Shown: positions 18,322 to 26,534, numbered from the stretch's first letter. The stretch: DNA of 64,000 nucleotides from Ruminococcus sp. UNK.MGS-30 (GCA_000980705.1 LBCK01000006.1:1-64000); one strand, 5' to 3'. Notes: generated by a model from the sequence alone, not told the origin. A program made the numbers and translations.

Positions 18322-19109
18322 GGCGTGTGTTCTTTCTTTGTCAGTTCCGCAATTGCCGCATAGTGCTTTACCGTGAATGCTTCCGGGGCAATTGTGCGCA
18401 GCAGCTGAAGATGTTCCTTTTCCCAGGCGGCGATCTCTTCCGGAGAGAGCGTAGCGCCGATGCCACGGCAGGCCTTCATTCTGCCGTTCCAGCTGTCACG
18501 GGTAAACGGCACATCCAGAAGGTATTCCTCGTGATAGGTTAGGTCGAAGTATTCCAGCAGTTCCGGTGCAACTGCAATGGGGTGCATGGTTTCTCCTGCG
18601 CCGCTCCACTTTGGATTGTACTGCAAAACCAGATTTTCACTTGCCGCAGCGATCTTGTCCTCATAAGGCAGCCATTCCATGCACAGAAACAGCACTTTGC
18701 CATGCGGCTTGAGCAGGCGGGAAAGTACCGGTGCAATTCTGGCGTTGTCAAAATACCAGTAGCACTGGCAGGCGGTAATGCAGTCGAAAGAGCCTGCCGG
18801 TAAGTCCAGATCCTCTGCCGCAGATACGAGGTAGGCGATGTCCATTCCTGCGGAACACGCTTTTGCCTGTGCGATCTGGTTCGGCGCAATGTCGCTCCCG
18901 GTCCAGTGCGCGCCGGCGGCATATAGATTCCGTGGGAGAACACCCGTGCCTGTGCCGATGTCCAGGACCTGCTGCCCGGCTGTACCGCAGTTCCTTTCCA
19001 GGATCTTCTCATAAAAGGCAAGGGGATAGATGTCCCGGAATTTTGCATAATCATCCGAAGTTCTTCCCCAGTCAAAGACAGTTCCGCTGTCGATGTTCTG
19101 ATTCTGCAT
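18312..19109 (-). CDS. Class I SAM-dependent methyltransferase
   Basis: About 265 residues. Motif I is VLDIGTGTGVLPRNL, followed by GSDIAP (acidic end of strand beta-2), DLPAGSFDCITACQCYWYF (motif IV region) and LLKPHGKVLFL (post III). This is the UbiE/Mycolic-type small-molecule methyltransferase fold; the substrate is unknown. I set the start at 19109 because GAAAGGAAG lies 10 nt upstream; a longer frame to 19334 only reads through the tRNA-Arg gene. Transcribed with the radical SAM gene. Confidence 0.87.
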   Translation of the reverse strand: MQNQNIDSGTVFDWGRTSDDYAKFRDIYPLAFYEKILERNCGTAGQQVLDIGTGTGVLPRNLYAAGAHWTGSDIAPNQIAQAKACSAGMDIAYLVSAAEDLDLPAGSFDCITACQCYWYFDNARIAPVLSRLLKPHGKVLFLCMEWLPYEDKIAAASENLVLQYNPKWSGAGETMHPIAVAPELLEYFDLTYHEEYLLDVPFTRDSWNGRMKACRGIGATLSPEEIAAWEKEHLQLLRTIAPEAFTVKHYAAIAELTKKEHTPCT

Positions 19110-19135
19110 TTGCAAAAACTTCCTTTCTAAAAAAT

Positions 19136-19173
19136 AAAACCTACCCGGAAACAATATTTTCGGGTAGGTTTTC
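19136..19173 (-). terminator. Terminator of tRNA-Arg(CCG)
   Basis: Stem AAAACCTACCCG/CGGGTAGGTTTT of 12 bp, directly 3' of the tRNA on the minus strand. Confidence 0.8.
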
Positions 19174-19176
19174 ACT

Positions 19177-19253
19177 TGGTACGCCTGATGCGATTCGAAC
19201 GCACGACCTTCAGAGTCGGAGTCTGACACTCTATCCAGCTGAGCTACAGGCGC
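19177..19253 (-). tRNA. tRNA-Arg(CCG)
   Basis: Minus-strand cloverleaf with acceptor GCGCCTG/CAGGCGT (terminal G-T), anticodon stem TCAGA/TCTGA, loop CTCCGAC (anticodon CCG, codon CGG) and encoded CCA. Confidence 0.93.
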
Positions 19254-19305
19254 ATCGACAACAGTGAGATGCAAAAACTTCACACACTCATCTGACGACT
19301 TTTCT

Positions 19306-19334
19306 ATTATAGCATATCTCATCCGAAATTGCAA
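19306..19334 (-). promoter_or_regulatory. Promoter of tRNA-Arg(CCG)
   Basis: TTGCAA, 17-bp spacer and TGC-TATAAT on the minus strand. Confidence 0.78.
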
Positions 19335-19374
19335 GAGCAGAACCCGGAATATCTGAGAAGTTCACAAAAAATTT

Positions 19375-19674
19375 TCATAGAAAACATTCCGTCAGAACCT
19401 GCCAGGTGCAGACGGCACTATTCCATGCTGCATCCGGCAGTGCTGCGATCCACAGCCACTGCGAATCCAGCTGCGGCAGTTTCCATTGATAGGACTGATC
19501 CGGCAAATGCAGCGCCACGGTTTCGCCGCAACAGACCAGCTGTGCCATGGCTGCCGGCTCGTGGGAAAGCCGGTTGTGTGAACGCATCTGAACCGTCAGA
19601 AATGCCCAGACAAATCCACAGAACAGCAAATAGCAGAGCAGCATGCGGAGTATCCGGGATGTCGTTCGTTTCAT
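19375..19674 (-). CDS. Small membrane-anchored protein, 99 aa, unknown
   Basis: One N-terminal hydrophobic helix (LRMLLCYLLFCGFVWAFLTV, about 10-29) then a soluble domain of about 65 residues with several Trp and Cys. No family recognised. It starts 3 nt after the spoIIP stop, and GGAGG within the spoIIP end is its Shine-Dalgarno, so it belongs to that operon. A role at the forespore or cell envelope is a guess from position only. Confidence 0.65.
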   Translation of the reverse strand: MKRTTSRILRMLLCYLLFCGFVWAFLTVQMRSHNRLSHEPAAMAQLVCCGETVALHLPDQSYQWKLPQLDSQWLWIAALPDAAWNSAVCTWQVLTECFL

Positions 19675-19677
19675 GTA

Positions 19678-20775
19678 TCATTCCTCCGCTTTCAGCTTGA
19701 GCAGTGTTTTGGAAAGTGCCTTCCCGACCAATTCGCCGGCATACTGTGCCTGTTCCAGCGTGTTCCCATGTGTTCCGACCTCCAGGAGCAGGCTGCCTGT
19801 TGTCAGATCCTGGTTATAATGCCGGTAGTCGAACAGGATGGGGCGTGTCAGCCCCGGAAACATTCCCTCCATGTTTTCCTGGAGACGGCAGGCAAAGTGA
19901 TAGTTCTGCATATAGTTCGGCATATTCATAGTGCCGTCGTCACAGCCGGAGATAATCATGACCTGTGCAGACTCCTTGCCGTTGATTTCCACTACCGGCT
20001 GCGTCAGCGTATTGCCGCTCTGGATCGCATCCCGGTGAATGTCCAGCACCACACGAATGGACGGGTACTGTGCCAGAATCGACTTTACGGTTTCTGCGCT
20101 GCGGTCATACGAGCCGTTGTATGAGGGGTAGTCGTGTATAGTCGTGTTGTGAATCACACCGATGCCGGCAGATTCCAGCTGTGCAGTGATAGCATTCCCC
20201 ACTGAGACCATATTATACGCCGGGTCTGTGGTGCGGTAATTGAAGTTTGGGTCAAACTGTTCCCGGACAAACGGCTCAAAGGTTTCTGTTGTGTGGGTGT
20301 GCATGATGAGTACCTGCGGCTCGCCGTTTGTTTCGATCTGAAAACCTGGCGCAGCAGTGCTTTCTGCGATCAGTGTATTGTTGGGAATGCTGGTTTTGTT
20401 CTGTACCTGTCCGGCGGTGAAGAGACTGAAAAAACGTTCTCCGGAATAAGTGCCGTAGCTGGTGCGTCGAATTGCCGTGTCACTGCTGAGATCCCAGTCC
20501 GTGGGATAGGGCTTTTCTCCGGGGTCAGACGAAGTCACTTCGGTGACTGCATCGGCAGTTTCCGGCACATCTGCCGACTCTTCCTCCCAGCCGTAACCGT
20601 CGGATGCCACATTCCAGCAGGTGGCATCAGCAGGGGATGTGCCTGTCTCTTTTGCATAGGGATAGGCGGAGGATCTGCCGCCGCTTTTGGGAATGACAGC
20701 AGCGGCAGGCAGAATCAGCATAACGGTGAAAAAGCAAACCAGCGTCCAGCGGCGCTTGTGATAACGTCTGCGCAT
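19678..20775 (-). CDS. spoIIP: Stage II sporulation protein P (cell wall amidase)
   Basis: 365 residues with an N-terminal transmembrane anchor (about 9-28) and a SpoIIP domain (about 130-360). SpoIIP is a zinc amidase/endopeptidase that degrades septal peptidoglycan during forespore engulfment with SpoIID and SpoIIM. Visible motifs are LIMHTHTTETFEPF, VVLDIHRDAI and LLEVGTHGNTLEQA, which hold the metal and catalytic residues. AGGAGG sits 9 nt before ATG 20775, so the gene starts inside the 3' end of the deacetylase gene with a 61-nt overlap in a different frame. Confidence 0.9.
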   Translation of the reverse strand: MRRRYHKRRWTLVCFFTVMLILPAAAVIPKSGGRSSAYPYAKETGTSPADATCWNVASDGYGWEEESADVPETADAVTEVTSSDPGEKPYPTDWDLSSDTAIRRTSYGTYSGERFFSLFTAGQVQNKTSIPNNTLIAESTAAPGFQIETNGEPQVLIMHTHTTETFEPFVREQFDPNFNYRTTDPAYNMVSVGNAITAQLESAGIGVIHNTTIHDYPSYNGSYDRSAETVKSILAQYPSIRVVLDIHRDAIQSGNTLTQPVVEINGKESAQVMIISGCDDGTMNMPNYMQNYHFACRLQENMEGMFPGLTRPILFDYRHYNQDLTTGSLLLEVGTHGNTLEQAQYAGELVGKALSKTLLKLKAEE

Positions 20776-21662
20776 GATGCAAGACCTCCTGTTTTTTCGT
20801 CTGACAGCACTTTTTGCATGATCTCAGCTGTGCTGGTGTTTCCGGGACGGTTATAGCGGTTGATCCCATAGAGACAGGCTGGATTTCGGGTGATGAAATT
20901 CGGCTTTTCCAGACAGGTGAGCGTGATCTGAAACCCCAGGTCTGCCAGAACCGGTTTGCTTTCGCTGCAAACAAAGCCATAGGGGTATGCGAAAACAGCC
21001 GGCTGGATCTGCAGTTCCTCCTGAAACCGGGTCTGCATCAGCGACAGATCGGCATAGAGTGTTTCGTGATATTCCTCTTCTGTTTCCCAGTCTGTCTTGG
21101 CGCAGCCCTGCCGTGTTCCGTTTTCGTGCATATCGTAGGTATGACTGCCGAGCGTAATGCGTCCGGAATCGTGCATTTGTTTCAGGTCTTCCCAGGTGAG
21201 ATAGGAATAGACATCGTTGTGCGGCGCATCGGGAGCGTATTCGTCGGTGAATATTCCGACCACAGAGACCACAGCGCACATATCATAGGTCTCCAAAAGC
21301 GGCAGCACTAGGCTGAGGTTGTTGTACAGACCATCGTCAAACGTCAGCATGACCGGCTTTTCCGGAAGTGTGCCGTTTCCGTTGGTATATGCGACCAGTT
21401 CTTCCGGTGATACGGTCTCGTATCCGTGCGCCTGGAGATAGCGCAGATCGGACTCCAGCGTTTCCGGCGTGACACAGTACTGCTGTTCCGGCACAGGCGC
21501 AACACTGTGGTACATCAATACGGGAAGAGAAACGCCGCCGGCACTGTCTACTGCGGGAAAATGATGTTTCCCCAGGTGGGTCAGAAGTATTGCTGCGAGA
21601 ACCAGTGCGGTGTCCAGGGCAAGATATCGCAGCAGCCGCCGTAAATTCCAACTGTGATACAT
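20715..21662 (-). CDS. Polysaccharide deacetylase (NodB/CE4), membrane-anchored
   Basis: 315 residues: an N-terminal hydrophobic helix (YLALDTALVLAAILLTHLG) then a NodB fold with VLMYHSV, motif 1 LTFDDG (catalytic Asp and metal Asp), motif 2 LGSHTYDMH (metal His pair) and PAVFAYPYGF (motif 3). It is expected to deacetylate GlcNAc in peptidoglycan or another surface polymer. It is first in the operon with spoIIP; cortex-type or spore wall modification is possible. The last 20 codons overlap spoIIP, so the C-terminal tail probably grew by loss of an earlier stop. Confidence 0.88.
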   Translation of the reverse strand: MYHSWNLRRLLRYLALDTALVLAAILLTHLGKHHFPAVDSAGGVSLPVLMYHSVAPVPEQQYCVTPETLESDLRYLQAHGYETVSPEELVAYTNGNGTLPEKPVMLTFDDGLYNNLSLVLPLLETYDMCAVVSVVGIFTDEYAPDAPHNDVYSYLTWEDLKQMHDSGRITLGSHTYDMHENGTRQGCAKTDWETEEEYHETLYADLSLMQTRFQEELQIQPAVFAYPYGFVCSESKPVLADLGFQITLTCLEKPNFITRNPACLYGINRYNRPGNTSTAEIMQKVLSDEKTGGLASCADVITSAAGRWFAFSPLC

Positions 21663-21766
21663 GACCGCTCACTCCTTTCTACGATTCAGCTTATGCAGGT
21701 GTCCGGAAAAACAGAACACGTTTTGCTGGAACGGTACGGCGCTGCATTTTCTGTATCTGCGCTGCC

Positions 21767-21795
21767 TTGACTTTTTGTGCGGTTTCTTTTATAAT
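21767..21795 (+). promoter_or_regulatory. Promoter of the O-antigen-ligase-like gene
   Basis: TTGACT, 17-bp spacer and perfect TATAAT. The leader then contains the hairpin at 21839-21871. Confidence 0.83.
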
Positions 21796-21838
21796 AGAAC
21801 ATAGTGCCTGAAAGAGGCGGCAAATCATAATATTATTT

Positions 21839-21871
21839 AGAGTGTGTGAATCCTTTTGCGGGACACACTCT
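21839..21871 (+). promoter_or_regulatory. Leader hairpin next to the ribosome binding site
   Basis: A perfect 9-bp stem AGAGTGTGT/ACACACTCT with a 15-base loop ends 1 nt before the GGAAGGGGA Shine-Dalgarno. No T run follows, so it is not a plain terminator; it may influence mRNA stability or translation. Confidence 0.6.
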
Positions 21872-21885
21872 GGAAGGGGAATGGT

Positions 21886-23688
21886 ATGGAACAAAAGCAG
21901 CAACGAACTCCCGTGAAGATGTCAGTTTCTCCATGGAAACTGACTTTGCCGGGAAAAATTCTGGCAGTTTGCCTCTGCATACTGCCTTTTTTCACACGAG
22001 CGATCACATTGAACCTGCCGCAGTCGGTGCGGAATGCGTATTTCTTAGGAGATGCCGCATATTCCGATTTTGAGCAGTTGTGCCGGGAATGGTTTCTCCT
22101 GGCCATTGCGGCGGCGGCAGTGGTCTGGTTCTGCTATGAGCAGATCACACTCCGTCCCAAACGAAAACTGCCGCTGACCCGCATCATGACAGTTGTATTT
22201 CTCTTTTTGGGGATCTATCTGCTCCTGGGACTGCTGTCCTCTGTGACATCGGACTATGCCGGAAAGACATGGATGGGCATTTATATGCTCTATGAGGGCT
22301 ATCTGGCGCTTGTGGGGTATGCAGTCGTATTTGCGGCGGCGTGGTATTGGATCGACTGCAAAGAGGTGCTGGACTTCACAAAGACCTGTCTCACAGTTCT
22401 GGCAATCGTCCTGGGTGTGCTGGCGCTGCTGGAACACTACGGAATGTGCTATTACAACAATTTCCTGGTGCAAAAGCTGGGCGCTCTGCCGGGGACCGTT
22501 GGCTACGGTGACGGCGTAGTGATGACGTTCGGCAATGCGGACTACTTTGGAATGTACTGCGCAATGCTTTTGCCGCTTATGACAGCGCTGATCGCACGAG
22601 AGGGTACGACCAAGCGTCTGGTTGCACAGCTGATCGCAGCGGTTCTGCTGGCGGCAGCACTGCTGTTGTCTCACGTTATGAACGCAATTCTCATCGGTTT
22701 TGGACTGACATTGATTTTCCTGGTGGTCTGGGCATTCCACACCAACTGGAAACGTGCTGTCAAAGGCGGCATCTGCGGTGCAGCGGCGGCGGCTGTCATG
22801 ATCGGCGGATTCGGCTTTTTGTGGAGCAGGAGCGGCGATACCTTTTCTGAAAAGTTCCGTCATACTATGATCGGCGCAGAACAGGAAGATACATTCCGTC
22901 TGCTGTCCGTCGATCTGAGTGAAAACACAGTGGCACTGCACAACGTAGATACCACGCTGGAAGTGTCTGCAAACAGCTCGGCGCTTTCTCCGCAGCAGCT
23001 GACATTCACCTGCAACGGCACAGAGATTGTGCCGCAGATCAGCGCAGACGGCACCTGTACCTTCGCAGAGCCGGAATTGCAGCACTGTCAGGTACAGGTA
23101 CAGACCGACCGCCTGGATTTCAACCTGGGTTATGCAACGCCGCTGGAGACGATCCGGGAGGCAGACGGCTGGGTTGCTGTGGGAATCGGCAAGACAGAAC
23201 TGAAAACTGTACCGAAAACCTGTGATTCCGAAAAGATCCAGCAGTGTTATCCGTATCTGAACGGCCGTGTCTTTGTGTGGGCAAATACCATTTCTACGCT
23301 GGGTGACTGCTGGCTGCTGGGACATGGACCGGCTACGACCATCTTTTACTTGAATCAGAACGACCTGCCGGCGCTGCTGAACATTTTCAGCACCTATGTT
23401 TTGTACAACAAGCCGCACAGCTGGTACTTACAGATCGCTCAGGATACCGGCATCGTTTCTCTGGTAATGATTCTGGGAATCCTGGTGCTGTTTCTGGCAT
23501 GCGGATTTCGGAAGTGCTTTGGCAAACAGGAAAAGTGGGATCCGTTCCGCACAGGTTTGCTGTTTTCCATTCTGGCGTATGTGCTGATGGCGTTTCTGAA
23601 TGACAGTCTGATCTATCATGCGCCCATGTTCTGGTTCCTGCTGGGAATCGGCTGGCGGCAGATGACGGTCGGCATCACGGAAGAATAA
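21886..23688 (+). CDS. O-antigen ligase-like (Wzy_C) membrane protein
   Basis: About 600 residues. Around ten hydrophobic helices plus a large extracytoplasmic loop (about 310-465). The loop ends in a Wzy_C-like region with LLGHGPATTIFYLNQND and HSWYLQIAQDTGIVSLVM, matching the family pattern of a conserved GHGP and an HSWYL-type histidine after the loop. Wzy_C proteins polymerise or transfer polysaccharide on undecaprenyl carriers, so this one may act on a surface or spore polysaccharide. ATG 21886 is preferred to 21856 for its Shine-Dalgarno and the position after the leader hairpin. Divergent from the deacetylase-spoIIP operon. Confidence 0.8.
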   Translation: MEQKQQRTPVKMSVSPWKLTLPGKILAVCLCILPFFTRAITLNLPQSVRNAYFLGDAAYSDFEQLCREWFLLAIAAAAVVWFCYEQITLRPKRKLPLTRIMTVVFLFLGIYLLLGLLSSVTSDYAGKTWMGIYMLYEGYLALVGYAVVFAAAWYWIDCKEVLDFTKTCLTVLAIVLGVLALLEHYGMCYYNNFLVQKLGALPGTVGYGDGVVMTFGNADYFGMYCAMLLPLMTALIAREGTTKRLVAQLIAAVLLAAALLLSHVMNAILIGFGLTLIFLVVWAFHTNWKRAVKGGICGAAAAAVMIGGFGFLWSRSGDTFSEKFRHTMIGAEQEDTFRLLSVDLSENTVALHNVDTTLEVSANSSALSPQQLTFTCNGTEIVPQISADGTCTFAEPELQHCQVQVQTDRLDFNLGYATPLETIREADGWVAVGIGKTELKTVPKTCDSEKIQQCYPYLNGRVFVWANTISTLGDCWLLGHGPATTIFYLNQNDLPALLNIFSTYVLYNKPHSWYLQIAQDTGIVSLVMILGILVLFLACGFRKCFGKQEKWDPFRTGLLFSILAYVLMAFLNDSLIYHAPMFWFLLGIGWRQMTVGITEE

Positions 23689-23705
23689 GAAACTCTGAAC
23701 ATAGA

Positions 23706-23750
23706 AAAATCGCCCTGTCTGTCCGGGAAATCGGCAGACGGGGCGATTTT
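23706..23750 (+). terminator. Terminator of the O-antigen-ligase-like gene
   Basis: Stem AAAATCGCCC...GGGCGATTTT with an inner TGTCTG/CAGACG pairing, then T-rich sequence. Confidence 0.83.
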
Positions 23751-23754
23751 GTAT

Positions 23755-23934
23755 TTGAGGCAACACCGCACAAAGCCCGCCTGACGGCTTTGCACGCAAT
23801 CTGCTTGCTGATTTTCCGTCATACCACACAGAAATTTCTTGACATACGACAGTATGCCTGCGAAATTTCTGTGCAATCTGCCGAAAAATCCGACTGCGCA
23901 TCTTACGCACAAACTCTGTGCGGTGTTGCCTTGA
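23755..23934. mobile_element. MITE-like palindromic element with TTGA duplications
   Basis: The 172-bp core (23759-23930) starts with GGCAACACCGCACA and ends with its exact complement. TTGA stands directly outside both ends and reads as a 4-bp target duplication. Inside is a second inverted repeat, CACAGAAATTTC/GAAATTTCTGTG, at about 23829-23874. It has no coding capacity. This is the structure of a non-autonomous element moved by a transposase elsewhere. It sits between a terminator and the end of the ABC operon, with no gene broken. Confidence 0.8.
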
Positions 23935-23936
23935 AA

Positions 23937-24173
23937 TTATTTTCGTTTTGGAATAGCGGCGCCGACCGCAATACCCAGGCAGAGACCGGCAGACTGTCCG
24001 GTGCATAACCCAAGGATAATGTTGTGGAACACCAGACTGCCCAGGGCAAAACCCAAAAGCATTCCCAGTATCATTCCGATGCAGATGCCGGGGAGAATAT
24101 ACGATTGCTCCGGGCTGTCCGATGCAGGGTCATGATTGTCTGATTTGATTTCCTTTTGCATGGCGTCATACAC
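23937..24173 (-). CDS. Small Gly-rich two-helix membrane protein
   Basis: 78 residues: a polar N-terminus (about 25) then a hydrophobic Gly-zipper hairpin with GICIGMILGMLLGFALG and GLCLGIAVGAA. No family recognised. The GTG start overlaps the ABC permease stop by 8 nt; an ATG at 24161 is the alternative, and neither has a strong Shine-Dalgarno, so coupling to the permease is likely. It may be an accessory of the ABC system. Confidence 0.6.
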   Translation of the reverse strand: MYDAMQKEIKSDNHDPASDSPEQSYILPGICIGMILGMLLGFALGSLVFHNIILGLCTGQSAGLCLGIAVGAAIPKRK

Positions 24174-25005
24174 TCAGTTTCTTTTCAATGATCCAGGTGG
24201 TCAGCCAGTAGCCGGCAATGGAACCGATGATGCAGAGGATCATTGTGGGCAGATACATGGCAGGCTGGAAAAGTGTGTGAAGCGAGGTGCTGAGAAACAG
24301 TGTACTGGATTGTGTAACAACAACTTCATTTCCTTCGTCCAGTCCGGATGCCAGCTGTGTGGTAATCAGTCCGCCCAGCAGGTTGAATGCGTTTGTAATT
24401 GCAAACCAGAGAATCACTGCCAGGATCGTGCGTCCCTTCTGATTGCCCATGACAGTTTTCAGCAGAACGATCACAACATATGCGGCGATCACATTGAAGA
24501 TAAACGAGATCACAGTGTTCAGCAGATACATAGAAAGGCCGAAGAAATTGTAGCCGTTGAACAGAACATCCTTCAAGCCGTTCTCTGTGATGGATGCGTC
24601 AAACATAGACAGCAGGGCAACGAGAGAGGTTCCGTTTCGCTGAAGCGCCAGGAATACGTCCAGAGCGATCAGAAGCGAAAACAAGATTGTGATCCCGACC
24701 AGCGCAAACAGCGTCATCAAAAGCTTTGCGCCCACGATCTGTGCGGCGCTGCGCGGCGTGGAAAAGAGCAGGTAGCCGGGCTTTTTGGAAATGTCATCAT
24801 TAAACATGATAACGCCGTACAGCAGAATTGCAGCTGCGCCCAGTGCCAGACAGAGAATGCCGCCGATCAGGCCAACGGCAAAGAGCGCCTTTATCTTTGT
24901 AAAGAATCCGATCAGATAAACCAATTCGATCAGAAGCGTAACGCCGATGATTCCCAGGAAAATTGTGCGGGAGCGGCAAAATTCGTATTTTAATAAAGTT
25001 CCCAT
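24166..25005 (-). CDS. ABC-2 type transporter permease
   Basis: 279 residues with about six hydrophobic helices. The N-terminal MGTLLKYEFCRSRTIFLGII and the helices near 215-270 fit ABC-2 permeases partnered with YtrB-like ATPases. It begins 23 nt after the ATPase gene and should form the membrane channel of the exporter. These YtrA-controlled systems respond to cell-envelope stress or antibiotics in other Firmicutes; the substrate is not known here. Confidence 0.83.
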   Translation of the reverse strand: MGTLLKYEFCRSRTIFLGIIGVTLLIELVYLIGFFTKIKALFAVGLIGGILCLALGAAAILLYGVIMFNDDISKKPGYLLFSTPRSAAQIVGAKLLMTLFALVGITILFSLLIALDVFLALQRNGTSLVALLSMFDASITENGLKDVLFNGYNFFGLSMYLLNTVISFIFNVIAAYVVIVLLKTVMGNQKGRTILAVILWFAITNAFNLLGGLITTQLASGLDEGNEVVVTQSSTLFLSTSLHTLFQPAMYLPTMILCIIGSIAGYWLTTWIIEKKLSV

Positions 25006-25028
25006 GAGTATGATCTCCTTTTCGATAT

Positions 25029-25766
25029 TCAGACAGTGGGTTGATTTGTGTTGTTCGGAAACAGCGGGGATGCAGCAGTACCGGAAAAATATTCCCGGTA
25101 CAGATCCGAAATGGACTTTCCGTACCGTGTGCGGATCTCTTCCAGTTCGCCCTCTAAAATCAGAGAGCCGTTCGCCATCATAACAATGTGGTCTACGATC
25201 GGTTCCAGTTCATCAAACAGGTGGCTGGAAATCAGAATGGTTGCATTCGGATTTGCCGCACGAAGAATACTCTGGATGATCTGATCCCGTCCTACCAGGT
25301 CGATGCCGTTCAGCGGTTCGTCCAGCATACAAATGTCAGCATTTCTTGCCAGTGTTGCGGCAATTTTCAGTTTGGCAGCCATACCAGAGGACAGGGAGCG
25401 AACCTTCATGTCCGGTGTCAGCTGCATGAACTGGAGCAGGGAGTCGAAGCGTTCTTTGTCAAAATCCGCAAAGAAATCTGCATAAAACTGCTTGACATCC
25501 TGGATCTTCATATAATCATAATAGAATGGCTCAGTGCACATATAGGCAATGTGCTTTTTGCTTTCCACACCGATGGGCATTTCCTGATAGGTGGCGCTGC
25601 CGCTGTTGGGTTTTACCAGTCCTGCGGCAACCTTCATCATTGTGCTTTTTCCGCTGCCGTTCGGTCCGACCAGAGCGTAAACATGACCGGGCAAAAAGGA
25701 AAGTGTCAAGTCGTTTAATGCTTTTTTGCCGCCGTAAACTTTTGTAACGTGTTCAAATTTCAGCAT
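25029..25766 (-). CDS. ABC transporter ATP-binding protein
   Basis: 245 residues with Walker A GPNGSGKSTM (about 35), signature SLSSGMAAKLKIA, Walker B ICMLDEPLNGID and switch His in ISSHLFDEL. The signature is SSGM rather than SGGQ, a common variant in YtrB-type ATPases. It overlaps the GntR gene by 7 nt, so regulator and ATPase are translated together. Confidence 0.93.
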   Translation of the reverse strand: MLKFEHVTKVYGGKKALNDLTLSFLPGHVYALVGPNGSGKSTMMKVAAGLVKPNSGSATYQEMPIGVESKKHIAYMCTEPFYYDYMKIQDVKQFYADFFADFDKERFDSLLQFMQLTPDMKVRSLSSGMAAKLKIAATLARNADICMLDEPLNGIDLVGRDQIIQSILRAANPNATILISSHLFDELEPIVDHIVMMANGSLILEGELEEIRTRYGKSISDLYREYFSGTAASPLFPNNTNQPTV

Positions 25767-26131
25767 AATTCTCCTTCTTTCTGTGCCTGTGTTTCTAACA
25801 GGCGAATAATTTCTTCTTTTGAAAAATGGTATGTTTCCATTTGCTTTAAGAACTGGGCGCTGAGTTTTTCGCCGATTTCCTGCCGCAAGCGTTCCGGCAT
25901 TGCCGGATCTTCCGCCAAAAACGTGCCGATGCCTCGTTTGGTATAAGAAATACCTTCTGCCTCCAGCTGACGATAGATGCGTTGTACCGTATTCGGGTTG
26001 ACCTGGTAGGCAATTGCAAGTTCCGCATTGGAGGGCAGCTTGTCACCGGGCTTTAGTTCACCAATCACAATACGCCGTTTCACGTCCTCTGCAATTTGCA
26101 GATAAATGGGATAATTCGCTTGAAAGTCCAT
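25760..26131 (-). CDS. GntR regulator, YtrA subfamily
   Basis: 123 residues: a winged helix (about 10-75; PGDKLPSNAELAIAYQVNPN then TVQRIYRQLEAEGI) and only a short helical dimer tail, which defines the YtrA subfamily. Such proteins repress their own ABC operon. AAAGGAGG precedes the ATG. A 16-bp palindrome overlaps the -10 box of its promoter (26175-26190) and is the likely operator. Confidence 0.9.
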   Translation of the reverse strand: MDFQANYPIYLQIAEDVKRRIVIGELKPGDKLPSNAELAIAYQVNPNTVQRIYRQLEAEGISYTKRGIGTFLAEDPAMPERLRQEIGEKLSAQFLKQMETYHFSKEEIIRLLETQAQKEGELC

Positions 26132-26174
26132 GGTGACCTCCTTTCTGATTTATTGGGTGACTAGTTCACCAGCT

Positions 26175-26190
26175 ATATAGTACACTATAT
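26175..26190 (-). promoter_or_regulatory. Operator palindrome over the -10 of the GntR-ABC operon
   Basis: ATATAGT-AC-ACTATAT, 7-bp perfect arms with a 2-bp centre, covering the -10 hexamer. A second, shorter palindrome (GGTGA/TCACC around CTAGT, 26156-26170) lies in the leader. Both fit dimeric GntR binding. Confidence 0.75.
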
Positions 26191-26205
26191 TTTCAAAAAT
26201 GTCAA
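26177..26205 (-). promoter_or_regulatory. Promoter of the GntR-ABC operon
   Basis: TTGACA, 17-bp spacer and TACTAT on the minus strand, about 45 bp upstream of the regulator start codon. Confidence 0.8.
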
Positions 26206-26534
26206 GCGGTTTTTGAAAAAAGTCTGTATCATATGGAAACTGCGTGAGATTTTGGATTTGATGAACTTCAAAAAAGGTGCGTGGCGGCGAGCGGTTCAAC
26301 ATCTCGGAGAGCGTTCCGGGTCTGAACTTTCCGCCCATGCACCCGTGGTGCCGGAGAGAATTAGCGTGAATTCGTTGACTTCTAGAGTGGATGATGGTAT
26401 AATAGAAATAAGATTTGAAGCACTAGACTCCATGCGAAAGCATTGCACAAAATACGGTGAAGAATATGAAAATCTTTCCTTTTAAGAAAAGAAAGAAGTA
26501 GAATAAACGTGCTGGACTTTAGGAGGTGGCATAA
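26206..26534. other. Intergenic region with a promoter, otherwise unassigned
   Basis: 329 bases between the divergent GntR gene and the 86-aa gene. It holds the promoter at 26375. Short open frames on both strands here lack Shine-Dalgarno sequences and family resemblance. I see no other signal. Confidence 0.5.
26375..26403 (+). promoter_or_regulatory. Promoter of the 86-aa gene
   Basis: TTGACT, 17-bp spacer, TATAAT. It leaves a leader of about 125 nt before the start at 26535. Confidence 0.72.

Noticed and set aside
19110..19334. N-terminal extension of the methyltransferase to 19334
   Set aside because: The extension translates the tRNA-Arg gene and terminator; a proper Shine-Dalgarno stands before 19109.
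22045..23418. 457-codon frame antisense to the O-antigen-ligase-like gene
   Set aside because: Gln/His/Arg-rich product without domain structure, typical of a shadow of a membrane protein gene.
24136..24993. 285-codon frame antisense to the ABC permease
   Set aside because: Same reason: Gln/Asn/Cys-rich shadow of a membrane gene with no start signal.
26213..26485. 90-codon frame upstream of the 86-aa gene
   Set aside because: It spans a promoter, has no Shine-Dalgarno and no recognisable domain.
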